Of a stretch of DNA of 54,981 nucleotides, positions 45,745 through 54,399 are shown piece after piece. The translations under genes were made by a program, and so were the position numbers. The stretch lies in NCBI RefSeq assembly GCF_000468495.1, contig NC_022444.1:482728-537708 (forward strand). The letters are read 5' to 3'. The notes beneath the pieces were generated by a model. That model was given only the letters and a program-made list of their open reading frames with translations. It ran no database searches and had not been told where the DNA came from. The DNA comes from Megalodesulfovibrio gigas DSM 1382 = ATCC 19364. Its GTDB lineage: Bacteria; Desulfobacterota; Desulfovibrionia; Desulfovibrionales; Desulfovibrionaceae. Position 1 is the first letter of the stretch. The number at the start of each line of letters is the position of its first letter.

Positions 45745-46263
45745 CTAGGGAATGGTCCAGAGGGGTTCGACGGTGCGCAGGGAGTCGAGGGGCACAAGGC
45801 CGAGGTAGCGGCCATCGAAGCCGCCGGAATGGTGGTTTGAGAGGGTCAGGGCCTGACCCTGCGGGATGATGCCGGAGTGCAGGGCTTGCTGCGGCAGCTC
45901 CCGGCCTTGGCGGTCAGCCTGGCGAGAGCGGGAATCCGGCTGGAGAACTCCATTGATGTGAATGCCCTCCTGGTCGACCTGGACGAAATCGCCCGGCAGG
46001 CCAGCCAGGCGTTTGAGCAGTGGCTGTGCGCCTGAGGGGCAACCGCCAGGACGCAGGTAGCCGCGGGCCAGAGCCAGGGCGGCAGTTTCGCCTTCCAGGC
46101 AGCAGGCCACCACATCGCCGCGCTGCGGGACCTCGCTTGTCAAACGGTAAAGACCTCGGGGCATGGAGGGCGTCCCATTCCAGCGCACGTCGGCCAGCCA
46201 CCCGACCAGCAGCGCCGCGGTCAGGACGCTACAGGCGAGAACAATAGTCCGCATGATCATCAT
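45745..46263 (-). CDS. traF: Conjugative transfer signal peptidase TraF
   Basis: 172 residues, S26 peptidase family. An N-terminal membrane helix (TIVLACSVLTAALLVGWLA) is followed by the serine motif TPSMPRGLYRL and the lysine motif LLKRLAGLPGDFV. In RP4, TraF trims and circularises the TrbC pilin. Here trbC and most trb genes are absent, so its substrate is missing from the element. ATGs at 46263, 46260 and 46254 are all possible; each overlaps the traG end by 26-35 bp, showing coupling. Confidence 0.85.
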   Translation of the reverse strand: MMIMRTIVLACSVLTAALLVGWLADVRWNGTPSMPRGLYRLTSEVPQRGDVVACCLEGETAALALARGYLRPGGCPSGAQPLLKRLAGLPGDFVQVDQEGIHINGVLQPDSRSRQADRQGRELPQQALHSGIIPQGQALTLSNHHSGGFDGRYLGLVPLDSLRTVEPLWTIP

Positions 46264-48100
46264 GCCTTGCTGCAGGAGGCGTCTTGATGAGGGAATCCGA
46301 CGTCGCCGGGGCCGGGATCGTCGCTCGCTCGGCAAAGACCGGGTCCAGGAAGTACAGGATCTGTCGGCCGTAGATGGGCGGACGTCCGGCCGTGAACAGG
46401 AGCATGTCGCCGGGCGCGACGACCTGGCCGGCAGCGTCCTTGCGGGCCGCGGGCAGGCGCATGCACTCGTCTTCGGTCAAGAGCGGACGGGCAGTCTCGG
46501 AGACGCTCACCGAGGCCGTCTTCAGGCCGCCGGAACGCGCGCCGGACAGGGAGGTCCGTTCCTCCACCACCGTGGTCTTGCCAGTCATTTCCGAGAGCAG
46601 GCGGGCGGTTTCGATGGTGTTAGGCGCGTAGGCCGCGCGCAGGTGGCAGTTGGCCATGATGGCGTTGTCTTTTCCATAAATGGCGTTGAGTTGCGTGATA
46701 TCCTGGACGATGAAGTAGCCCTTGACGCGGTAGCCGGCCATGAAGGCGATGGCCCGTTCTACGGCGTCCAGGCGGCCCAGGGCCGTGAACTCGTCCAGCA
46801 TGAGCAGCAGGCGATGGGGCGGCGTCTCCAGCGTGGCCGTGCTCCTGTTGAGGAGCAATGTGACCACGATGCGCACGAGGGGCCGCAGGCGGTCGATGTC
46901 CGCGGGACTGATCACCAGATAGAGACTCACGGGGCGCTCGTGGTGCATGAGGTCCCGAATACGGAAGTCGCAGCGGCTGGTGTTCCGGGCCACCACGGGA
47001 TCGCGGTACAAGGCCAGGGTGGCCAGGGCGGTGGAGACCACGCCGGAGAATTCCTTGTCGGCCTTGTTGAGGAGCTCGCGAGCGGCGGCCTTGACGAAGA
47101 GATCGATCTCCCGGCCTGGATCGCCGTGCACGGCCGCGGCATGGTCCAGGGCCAGCATGCCCTCCACCACCTCGCGGATGGGTCGCTCGGGATCGGCCAG
47201 AAGATGGGCCAGGCCGTGCAGGGTGCCGGTACGGCCATGGTTTTTCCGGGTCATGACCAGACAATGCAGGATGGCCCCGCCCAGAAAGGCGAAGGCCGCC
47301 TTGGACCAGTAGTCCTCCAGGCCCTTGCCTTGGGGATCCATGAGCATCTGGGCCAGGTTCTGGGCGTCCGGAATGGCCTGATGCGTCTCCAGGCGGATTT
47401 CTTCCAGGGGATTGAAGCGCGCCGAGGCTCCGGAGGCGTCGGAGGGGTCGAAGCGCAGGACGTTTTGTCCCAATTCCCGACGAAACCCTGCCGTGAGCGC
47501 CCAGTTTTCGCCCTTGATGTCGAAAATGACCGCCGAATCCGGCCACGAGAGCAGCGTGGGGATGATCAGCCCCACGCCCTTGCCCGAGCGCGTGGGCGCG
47601 AAGCACAGGACGTGTTCAGGGCCATTGTGGCGCAGGTACAGTTGCGTTTCGGCGCGCCCCCGGCGCTGCACCCAGCCGCCGACATAGACGCCGCGACCGT
47701 CCATCAGTCCCATCCCCCGGATCTCGTCTTCCGTGGCCCAGCGGGCCGAGCCGTGCAGATCCGGCCGGCCCTTGCTCAGGGAGCGCCGCTTGCTCAGGGC
47801 CACGGCTCCCAGCAGGGGAAACAGGAAGCAGGCCTGGGCCAGGGTGATGGACTGATCGATGAAGCCATCGGCATCGGGCAGGGTCTGCTGCCAGACGATG
47901 ACCTGCCAGGGCGCATGCCAGGCCATGCCGCCGGAACGAAACAGTGGCGTGCCCAGGGCAGGATGCTCGCCATAATGCGCCGCCACGCGTTGCGTGGCCA
48001 GGCCCAGGGACGCCAGGGCCAGCAGGATCGCAAAGACCAGCCAGCCCCAGGGATTCTTGCGCGGAATGGGGCGGGAGCCGCCGAGGCCGTAGGAGGTCAT
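46229..48100 (-). CDS. traG: Type IV secretion coupling protein TraG/VirD4
   Basis: 623 residues. Two N-terminal membrane helices (about 18-38 and 85-105) anchor it. Walker A is FAPTRSGKGVGLIIPTLL (~170), followed by VIFDIKGENW. Walker B is LLMLDEFTALG (~410). It brings the relaxase-DNA complex to the transfer channel and powers export. Full length for IncP-type TraG. Followed by traF, the small acidic gene and the traC-like primase in the IncP order. Start ATG 48100. Confidence 0.92.
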   Translation of the reverse strand: MTSYGLGGSRPIPRKNPWGWLVFAILLALASLGLATQRVAAHYGEHPALGTPLFRSGGMAWHAPWQVIVWQQTLPDADGFIDQSITLAQACFLFPLLGAVALSKRRSLSKGRPDLHGSARWATEDEIRGMGLMDGRGVYVGGWVQRRGRAETQLYLRHNGPEHVLCFAPTRSGKGVGLIIPTLLSWPDSAVIFDIKGENWALTAGFRRELGQNVLRFDPSDASGASARFNPLEEIRLETHQAIPDAQNLAQMLMDPQGKGLEDYWSKAAFAFLGGAILHCLVMTRKNHGRTGTLHGLAHLLADPERPIREVVEGMLALDHAAAVHGDPGREIDLFVKAAARELLNKADKEFSGVVSTALATLALYRDPVVARNTSRCDFRIRDLMHHERPVSLYLVISPADIDRLRPLVRIVVTLLLNRSTATLETPPHRLLLMLDEFTALGRLDAVERAIAFMAGYRVKGYFIVQDITQLNAIYGKDNAIMANCHLRAAYAPNTIETARLLSEMTGKTTVVEERTSLSGARSGGLKTASVSVSETARPLLTEDECMRLPAARKDAAGQVVAPGDMLLFTAGRPPIYGRQILYFLDPVFAERATIPAPATSDSLIKTPPAARHDDHADYCSRL

Positions 48101-48180
48101 GGTCGAGGCCCCACACTCTGCCGCCTCGGGCCTTGACGCAGGCCGTGAACGCGGTACCCTGCCGGCCAGGGAGCAATCTT

Positions 48181-48402
48181 ATGGAACGCATGCACTGCGA
48201 CGGTTTCGAAGGCCGCTACGAATTCGATCCTGAGGCCGACATTTTCCATGGCGAACTCGTCTTGCCCCAGGACGTCGTGACCTTCCAGGGCCAGACCCTG
48301 CAGGAGCTGCGGCAGGCCATGGCCGATTCCGTAGCCGACTACCTGGAATTCAAGGCTACTGCCACGGCGCATAAGGCTCCTCAAACACCAGATCCTTCGT
48401 GA
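48181..48402 (+). CDS. HicB-like antitoxin domain, shortened and without HicA
   Basis: 73 residues. FEGRYEFDPEADIFHGELV and VTFQGQTLQELRQAMADSV ... YLEF are the HicB partial RNase-H-like fold. The usual C-terminal ribbon-helix-helix is missing: after YLEF the frame runs only 15 unrelated residues that overlap the tail-to-tail trbI end. No HicA toxin gene is nearby. GGGAG lies about 8 bases before the ATG. Either a solitary one-domain HicB or a copy cut when the trbI end was joined. Confidence 0.6.
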   Translation: MERMHCDGFEGRYEFDPEADIFHGELVLPQDVVTFQGQTLQELRQAMADSVADYLEFKATATAHKAPQTPDPS

Positions 48403-48856
48403 CCACGATGTTGAAGCGGTAGCCGGGCCTGATGGCTAACGTCGGCTTGACGCTGAGGTTTTTCTCCAGGAGTTTCGCGGTGGTCTGGCCGAGCTGGCTG
48501 GCCAGGGCCGAGGCCATCTGGTCCTGCATGGAGGGGTTGTCCGAGTCGCCGTTCGCGCCAAACTCATCCAGGGCGTAGGCCGAGGCCCCGGACACCAGAG
48601 ACATGAGGGCGGCCGTGCCGAAGGTCCGCCAGAAGTGCGTTTCCACCTGATCAGTGAACCCGGCGTAGCCGGCCGTGTCCGCGCCGGGCATGGCTCCCAG
48701 CGTCATGGCTGAGCCGTCGGGAAAGATGATCCGATTCCAGGCGACCAATACCCGCGCCTGGCCGTAGACGACGCGCGAGTCATACACACCGTAGAGCTTC
48801 GCGCCCTGGGGAATGAGCAGATGACGGCCGCTGGCCGTGTCGAAGACGTTCTGCCC
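48356..48856 (-). pseudogene. trbI: trbI (VirB10-like) 3' fragment
   Basis: About 166 codons of the C-terminal TrbI/VirB10 domain: GQNVFDTASGRHLLIPQGAK, YDSRVVYGQARVLVAWNRII, FPDGSAMTLGAMPGADTAG and the periplasmic end. In RP4 this core-channel protein is over 450 residues, so the membrane-spanning N-terminal half is gone. The reading frame stops at an in-frame TAG (48857-48859) exactly where the IS5-family element begins. Past the IS the sequence is unrelated, so the upstream trb genes were deleted, not merely interrupted. Confidence 0.85.
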
Positions 48857-48860
48857 CTAG

Positions 48861-49653
48861 GGCCTGTTTCCAAATCATCGCAGCCAGATGAGGCATGAGG
48901 CGATGGCGACCATGGCCAGGAAGGTAACTTTGAGTTTCTCGTAGCGTGTGGCAATTCTTCGAAACTCTTTGAGTTTACAGAAGAAACACTCAACAAGATG
49001 TCACTCTTTGTACATATGGGGGTCGTAGGGACGCGGCTCGCGCCGGTTGCGTTTGGACGGAATGACCGCGACCGCCCCACGCTGCTCGATAAAATCGATT
49101 AACGAATTGCAATCGTAGGCTTTATCGCCAAAGTAGTTGGTTGCATTCAGGCCCTGGAGCAGTTCAGCTGCCGGGACGCTATCGTGCGTGTGACCGCCGG
49201 TGAGAAGCAGGCGTACCGGGTTGCCCAAGGCGTCCACAGCGGCATGGATTTTGGTCGTCAGGCCACCGCGACTGCGGCCGATGGCCTGGACTTCGCGCCC
49301 CCCTTTCCCCCGGCGGCATGTTGATGCGCACGGACGTAGGAGCCATCGAACAGAACGGATTCGAGGTCTGCATCCTGGGCGAGCAGGGCAAGGATATCCT
49401 GCCAAATCGAGAGCTTGGCCCAGGCGTTGAATCGTTTGTATACGGTTTACCAGGGGCCGAATTCGGCGGGCAGATCGCGCCATGGGGCACCGGTGCGCAG
49501 GATCCACAAGACGCCATTGAACATGAGGCGGGCATCTTTTGCGGGCCTGCCCCGCGGGTCTTTGCGGGGCAGGCAGACCAGGGGTTCGAGACGTTGCCAA
49601 AGCGCGTCGGGAATGTTGTGGCGGCTCATGCGGCGATTGTGCCATAACAGCTT
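48861..49653 (-). mobile_element. Decayed IS5-family insertion sequence
   Basis: About 0.8 kb. Imperfect terminal repeats are suggested by CTGTT ... ATCGC at 48864-48881 and its counterpart (minus) from 49650. The transposase is of the IS5/IS427 type but is broken by two stop codons and one frame change. CTAG occurs at 48857-48860 and 49661-49664 and could be a target duplication, but this would have put a stop in trbI, so adjacent deletion is as likely. Borders are approximate. Confidence 0.75.
48875..49629 (-). pseudogene. IS5-family transposase (two nonsense codons, one -1 frame change)
   Basis: Begins MSRHNIPDALWQRLEPLV. TAA at 49447-49449 replaces an expected Lys codon in GPW-TVYKRFNAWAKLSIW. 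The DDE part SVLFDGSYVRAHQHAAGG reaches a run of six G (plus-strand C at 49298-49303), where a -1 shift is needed to continue REVQAIGRSRGGLTTKIHA. TGA at 49001-49003 follows DPHMYKE where Arg is expected, and the final segment LVECFFCKLKEFRRIATRYE ends at 48875. The G-run shift may once have been programmed, as in IS427 relatives; the two stops show the copy is dead. Confidence 0.85.
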
Positions 49654-49751
49654 TCGGTGTCTAGGAAAAAAACCTTTGTCCGGGATTACTAGATGGTTTT
49701 GGCTCAGGGAGATGGGCTGAACTGGATGCGCAGGAGCCTGCGTTTTTGGCG

Positions 49752-49946
49752 TTAAAGAGCATTCTCAATGGATTTACGGTATTCTTGAATATCCTGTTCG
49801 GTCACCATAATATGTTTCAACTCACCATCGACTTCAACGACAAGAGGCGTGTTCGTCTGAAAAGCGACTTCACGCGCCTTTAATGCAGATCGCTTCAGGG
49901 CTTTTTCAATCAATTCCTGCATCTCTTCTCTGCTTTTGACTGCCAT
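49752..49946 (-). CDS. Small partner protein of the zeta-like kinase, putative antitoxin
   Basis: 64 residues, one base after the zeta-like gene's stop, so translationally linked. An N-terminal charged helix (SREEMQELIEKALKRSALKA) is followed by a small beta segment (TPLVVEVDGELKHIMVTEQD). Short proteins in this spot usually neutralise or modulate the kinase, though in classic epsilon-zeta the antitoxin comes first. Not a recognisable family. Confidence 0.6.
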   Translation of the reverse strand: MAVKSREEMQELIEKALKRSALKAREVAFQTNTPLVVEVDGELKHIMVTEQDIQEYRKSIENAL

Positions 49947-49947
49947 G

Positions 49948-50466
49948 CTACTTGCCTCCAGAATCTATCAGTCGAGGAGTTTTGCCCATGTTGTCATATA
50001 AAAACCAACTGTCGACGATGCCTTGATACAGTGCCTTGAAATTGCTAAGTCCGTTATAAAATCTTCGTTTAATCACCTCAGGAGGGATGTTGTGCCCTCC
50101 TTGAGAGACTCTGTAGGCAACTCGTTCCTGAGCAGCTTTTGCATCTCGCAATGAAAGGAAAATGAGACAGACAGAATATCCAAGACTCCGCCACCCTGGA
50201 ATCTTTTTTGCGTAACTTCTTCCTGCCAAGGTCGTCTCGAAAGAGAAGCTCAGACCCTCTGAGACGTATTTATCGATCTGCTTCAGCATCAGTTTACCAG
50301 CTTGGATTGCTTCACTTTCAGGAGAAAATGGCGCCAGTCCACTGGCAATCATATCCGCATTGACAAAAAGAGGAACTGTGAAAAGACTAGGCAAAAATAC
50401 TTCCACGAAAGTAGTTTTGCCAGCCCCATTGGGACCTGCTACAATGACAATTTGCTTATCTTTCAT
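49948..50466 (-). CDS. Zeta-toxin-like P-loop kinase
   Basis: 172 residues. Walker A VAGPNGAGKTTF (~8-19), a substrate-site PLFVNADMIASGL, SFETTLAGRSYAKKI and the arginine-bearing RVAYRVSQGGHNIPPEVIKRRF are the pattern of zeta toxins, which phosphorylate UDP-N-acetylglucosamine to stop wall synthesis. It may instead be a benign nucleotide kinase of the same superfamily. AT-rich compared with the core genome. With the downstream small gene it looks like an addiction pair stabilising the island. Confidence 0.75.
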   Translation of the reverse strand: MKDKQIVIVAGPNGAGKTTFVEVFLPSLFTVPLFVNADMIASGLAPFSPESEAIQAGKLMLKQIDKYVSEGLSFSFETTLAGRSYAKKIPGWRSLGYSVCLIFLSLRDAKAAQERVAYRVSQGGHNIPPEVIKRRFYNGLSNFKALYQGIVDSWFLYDNMGKTPRLIDSGGK

Positions 50467-50571
50467 GGATATTTTCTATATAACCATGTAAAAAAAACAA
50501 GAAAATTAAATCGTTGCCGCCACATCGCCCTCTCGACTCTCCCGTGACCAGCCTTCCTCCCCCAAAACACA

Positions 50572-50937
50572 CTACCCAAAGAAGCAACAGCACTCATCTG
50601 CCTTGACTACAGTCAAAAACTCTTCAACAGTCCTGACCTCAGAAACAATATCATACTGGTGCCACTTCAAATCACTTCGCATCCAGTACACCTTCCACGT
50701 CTTGCTGCTTTTGACATACCGCGCTTTTGCTACTCCGTGTTCGATTTCCAAGTCATTGTACATAAAATGAGGGCGGACTTCAAAAAGTTCTATGGTCTGC
50801 TTTGCCTGGTCCACCCTGAATCCCCATCTGAGTTGGTCACGAATATGGGCCGGTGGTCCCTGCGTCTCACAAAACTGCTGGAGAAGCTTCTCCAGGCGAA
50901 CTTTTTCGAATTCGCTGCGTGGCATAGCAACGCTCAT
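50572..50937 (-). CDS. DUF3024-family protein
   Basis: 121 residues. RDQLRWGFRVDQAKQTIELFEVRP and AKARYVKSSKTWKVYWMRSDLKWHQYD are the family's conserved core. The end is Cys-rich (ECCCFFG). No function is known for the family; members often sit on islands in Proteobacteria. The next gene to the left is the zeta-like kinase, about 105 bp away. A second ATG at 50925 is possible. Confidence 0.7.
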   Translation of the reverse strand: MSVAMPRSEFEKVRLEKLLQQFCETQGPPAHIRDQLRWGFRVDQAKQTIELFEVRPHFMYNDLEIEHGVAKARYVKSSKTWKVYWMRSDLKWHQYDIVSEVRTVEEFLTVVKADECCCFFG

Positions 50938-51059
50938 TTACGCTTTTCAAGATATCGCTGTCCATGCATGTGTTGATCGTCCTTCCCCGTCGTGTCAAGC
51001 CTCTGCCGCACGCCGCGCTCCTGTCGGCGGGGTCACGATTGTGCGCCATCTCCCGCGGC

Positions 51060-51214
51060 AAGGGCGGCCGGGGCTTGATGACGCCGCCTTCGCCGTATTC
51101 CAGCAGGGCGTCGTACACCAGCTCCTGGCCGTACATCTGGTTGGGAGAATAGGCGTGGGGATTCAGCGGGCCGCAATTGGACGGCCCGGAAGAGACCAGG
51201 GTGCCCACGTCCAC
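51060..51214 (-). pseudogene. nikA-like solute-binding protein fragment
   Basis: About 50 codons matching the start of mature nickel/oligopeptide-type binding proteins: CGPLNPHAYSPNQMYGQELV, then YDALLEYGEGGVIKP. It has neither a signal peptide upstream nor the ~450 residues that should follow; after IKP the frame becomes unrelated. It is a scar of a host transporter gene (NikA type) destroyed at or near the right edge of the island. Confidence 0.7.
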
Positions 51215-51528
51215 ATGGCGGACGACGGCATGCGCAGGTGTGTGATCACAAAAACCCTCTGATAGTATGCAATGTACACACCTTTTATTGATGACACAGC
51301 CTTATTATATTATTAAAAATAATTTCGTAGCACGACTAGCCTATTTATTTGTCTTTCGTCAAGCGATCCCGTCAAATATCCAAAACCTCCCCGCCCACCC
51401 CAAACTCCGCTTTTGGGGCGGCATTGACCTGCCCTGCAATGCCCTGTACGACGGGCACCGTTGCATTCACCATCGTCCATCCCATGAGAAGTCAGGGTGC
51501 TGGCCACCACACCCGGGGAGAAGCAGCC
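51215..51528. other. Intergenic region, possible right boundary of the island
   Basis: 314 bp with a sharp AT-rich block (51260-51350, including TTATTATATTATTAAAAATAA) before the chemotaxis gene. No repeat of the tRNA-Arg 3' end is found here. No promoter motif for sigma-28 was recognised. It separates the nikA scar from core-type genes, so the junction is probably within or just left of it. Confidence 0.35.
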
Positions 51529-53661
51529 ATGAAGAACCTGCGCTTGGCGTATAAAATCGGTATAGGGTTTGCGCTAATACTGGCAATTGCCTGTCTGCTG
51601 GGCATTGTATCCATCATATATATGGGCGAAGCCCAGCATTACTCCGACCGCATGCGGCACGAATACGTGCCGGAAGTGGCCATCGCCAACCGGCTTGAAC
51701 GGCACCTGCTGCAGACCATGTTCGACATGCGCGGCTATACCCAGAGCGGCGACAATGCCTATTTATCCCAGGCGCAGGGGAGCCTTGCACAGGCGCGCAC
51801 GGCCTTGAGCGAGGCAGCCGCCCTGGTCCGGGCGTATCCCAGCCTGGAAAAATTGCGCGCGGAGATGGAAGAAACCACGACCCTGCTTGCCGACTACGAA
51901 CGCATGGTCAAGGAGACCAAGGCTGCCGTGGATGCGCAGCTGGCCGTGCGCAAGCAGCGGGTCAAGGTGGCCGGCGAAGTGATGGGCTTCATCAATGAAT
52001 ATGAGCAGGGCCAGGGCGCGGCCCTGGCGAAGGACATTGAGCAGGACGCCCCACGGGAGCAGCTGTCCGACCGGCGGGAAAAGCTCCAGACCATCGCCGA
52101 GATTGCCGAATACATCGCCGAGATCCGCATCAAAACCCTCACCGGCGACGTCACCAACGACATTGCCCTGTTCCAGCAGGCCAATGCCATCTTCCCCAAG
52201 GTCACCATCCTGCTGACGGCTCTGGCCAGCACCACCCACGAGCCTGATCGGCTCAAGGCCCTGCAGGGCATCGAGGCCGGCGTGGCCCAGTATGCCGCCA
52301 TGATGAACAAGCTCATCGAGGCGACCAACAGCCTGCATACCCTGGCGGAGTCGCGGACCGCCACCGGGCAGGAACTGCTGGAGCACGCCCAGACCATCGC
52401 CCAGGCCGGCATGGACAACGTGGCCCATCTGGCCGAGGAAACCGACACCCTGCTTGCCCAGTCTGGCCGTATCATGCAGTTCGGCCTGGTGGGCGCGGTG
52501 GTCCTGGCCGCCATCATCGCCGTGCTCATCACCAAAGCCATCGTGGGGCCGGTGCGGCGCGGGGTGGAGTTTGCCGGGCTGGTCTCCCGCGGCGAGTACA
52601 ACCGCACCCTGGACATCGACCAGAAAGACGAAATCGGCGAGCTGGCCGTGAGTCTGAACACCATGGTGGGCAGCCTTCGGGAGAAAATTGCCGAAGCCAA
52701 TACCCAGTCCGCCGCCGCCGCGGAGCAGGCCGCCAAGGCCCAGGTGGCCACGACCGAGGCCGAGCAGGCCCGTCAGCGTACGGATCAGGCCATGCAGCGC
52801 ATGATGCGCGTGGCCGTCCAGTTGCAGCAGGTGGCCGAGGTGCTGACCACGGCGTCGGAAGATCTGTCCGCCCAGGTGGAGCAGTCCAGCCGAGGCGCGG
52901 AGGAGCAGGCCCGGCGCGTGGCCGAAACCGCCACCGCCATGGAGGAAATGAACGCCACCGTGCTGGAGGTGGCCCGCAACGCCTCCCAGGCCGCCGAGAC
53001 CTCCGATCATGCCAAGGGCAAGGCCCTGGACGGCGAGCAGGTGGTCGGCCGCGTGGTGCAGAGCATCAAGGATGTGGAAACCAAGGCCCTGGCCCTCAAG
53101 CGGGACATGGGCGACCTGGGCGCCCGGGCGGAGAGCATCGGGCAGATCATGAACGTCATTTCCGACATTGCCGATCAGACCAACCTCCTGGCCCTGAACG
53201 CGGCCATCGAAGCCGCGCGCGCGGGCGATGCAGGACGCGGCTTTGCCGTGGTGGCCGACGAGGTGCGCAAGCTGGCCGAAAAGACCATGCAGGCCACCAA
53301 AGAGGTGGGCGCAGCCATCACCGGCATCCAGCAGGGCACCCGCGCCAACATGGACAATGTGGATCGCGCCGCCCGCGGCATCGAGGAAGCCACCACCCTG
53401 GCCAACAATTCCGGCGAATCCCTGGCCCGCATCGTCCAGCTGGTGGATGCCGCCTCGGATCAGGTGCGGTCCATCGCCACGGCCTCCGAGGAGCAGTCCT
53501 CGGCCAGCGAGGAAATCAACCGCTCCATCGAACAGGTGAACACCATCTCCACGGAAACCTCCCAGGCCATGCGTCAGGCTGCCCAGGCCGTGTCCCAGCT
53601 GACCCGTCAGGCTGCGGTGCTCCGGGAACTCATCGGCGAGATGCAGCGCACCGATGCCTGA
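51529..53661 (+). CDS. Methyl-accepting chemotaxis protein
   Basis: 710 residues. TM1 is [21 protein letters not shown] (split: about residues 6-30), a helical periplasmic sensor follows to ~320, TM2 ([16 protein letters not shown]) and a HAMP domain come next ([19 protein letters not shown]), and a signalling domain ends the protein. The CheA/CheW-contact tip is [20 protein letters not shown] (~548) with [18 protein letters not shown]. Methylation helices flank it. Ligand unknown. The start at ATG 51529 precedes TM1 correctly and follows a GGGGAGAAG; a longer upstream frame is not coding-like. Confidence 0.95.
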   Translation: MKNLRLAYKIGIGFALILAIACLLGIVSIIYMGEAQHYSDRMRHEYVPEVAIANRLERHLLQTMFDMRGYTQSGDNAYLSQAQGSLAQARTALSEAAALVRAYPSLEKLRAEMEETTTLLADYERMVKETKAAVDAQLAVRKQRVKVAGEVMGFINEYEQGQGAALAKDIEQDAPREQLSDRREKLQTIAEIAEYIAEIRIKTLTGDVTNDIALFQQANAIFPKVTILLTALASTTHEPDRLKALQGIEAGVAQYAAMMNKLIEATNSLHTLAESRTATGQELLEHAQTIAQAGMDNVAHLAEETDTLLAQSGRIMQFGLVGAVVLAAIIAVLITKAIVGPVRRGVEFAGLVSRGEYNRTLDIDQKDEIGELAVSLNTMVGSLREKIAEANTQSAAAAEQAAKAQVATTEAEQARQRTDQAMQRMMRVAVQLQQVAEVLTTASEDLSAQVEQSSRGAEEQARRVAETATAMEEMNATVLEVARNASQAAETSDHAKGKALDGEQVVGRVVQSIKDVETKALALKRDMGDLGARAESIGQIMNVISDIADQTNLLALNAAIEAARAGDAGRGFAVVADEVRKLAEKTMQATKEVGAAITGIQQGTRANMDNVDRAARGIEEATTLANNSGESLARIVQLVDAASDQVRSIATASEEQSSASEEINRSIEQVNTISTETSQAMRQAAQAVSQLTRQAAVLRELIGEMQRTDA

Positions 53662-53793
53662 TCGTCCTGCCCTTCCTGATCGACGCAGTGCGGTGCGTTG
53701 CCGCACTGCGTCTTCATGCCTTCCGTCCGCATTTGCCATCCGTACGTGCCGCCCGCACTTGACGTCTGGGGCAATTCCGTCAACAAGAGCGCC

Positions 53794-54276
53794 ATGAACA
53801 CGGCAGCACTCCACCCCGTGGCCGCGGCAGGGCGTCGGATTTTCGGCGCCATCTGGCTGTACCGCATCATCCGCTGCGCCATCGGCGGCTTGTTCATTCT
53901 TGCGGGCGCAAACAAGCTCGCCGACCTTGAGGCCTTCGCCTATACCATCTGGGAATACGATCTCCTGGCCGAAGAATACATCGATTACGTGGCCTACTCC
54001 CTGCCCGTGCTGGAGGTGCTGGCCGGCCTGGGGCTCATCGCCAACGTGCGCGGCAGCCTCACGGCGGTGACTGCCATGCTGGTATTTTTCATTGCCGTGC
54101 TGTGGTGGGGGATTCTGGGCGGATTATCCATCGATTGCGGCTGCTTCGGCACCGGCGACGAAGCCTCGCCCGAGAGCCTCAAGGCCGCCCTGATCCGGGA
54201 CCTCTGGATGCTGGCCGGCTGTGCGTATTGCTACGGGTGGCGCTGGCTGCGGCCGGCGGCGTCCCGCCATGCATAA
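53794..54276 (+). CDS. DoxX/MauE-like membrane protein
   Basis: 160 residues with four hydrophobic helices (RIIRCAIGGLFILAGANKL; YSLPVLEVLAGLGLIANV; VTAMLVFFIAVLWWGILGG; LWMLAGCAYCYGWRWL). The motif SIDCGCFG is the CxC typical of MauE-like proteins, which help form disulfides or pass electrons in the periplasm. It is 124 bp before an exported rhodanese, hinting at sulfur or thiol chemistry. ATG 53794 chosen because the earlier part of the frame is not membrane-like. Confidence 0.75.
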   Translation: MNTAALHPVAAAGRRIFGAIWLYRIIRCAIGGLFILAGANKLADLEAFAYTIWEYDLLAEEYIDYVAYSLPVLEVLAGLGLIANVRGSLTAVTAMLVFFIAVLWWGILGGLSIDCGCFGTGDEASPESLKAALIRDLWMLAGCAYCYGWRWLRPAASRHA

Positions 54277-54399
54277 ATCGGTTGCATCGATACTATCTAT
54301 TACTTCGCGCCGTAATCCTTGCATCAAACGATTTGCCTGCGCCCGCAACTCCCGGCTAGGACTGGTGAAATCGTTCACCATCCATCAAGGAGTGCCCTC

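Noticed and set aside
48857-49664. CTAG direct repeat as a certain target-site duplication of the IS
   Set aside because: A CTAG in the trbI frame would create a stop, the terminal repeats are poor, and a 4-base match occurs often by chance; kept only as a possibility.
22872-51528. Exact direct repeat of the tRNA-Arg 3' end as right attachment site
   Set aside because: I scanned for the GATTCCTGTCGGGGGCACC core and found only a degenerate form near 30462; none at the right edge.
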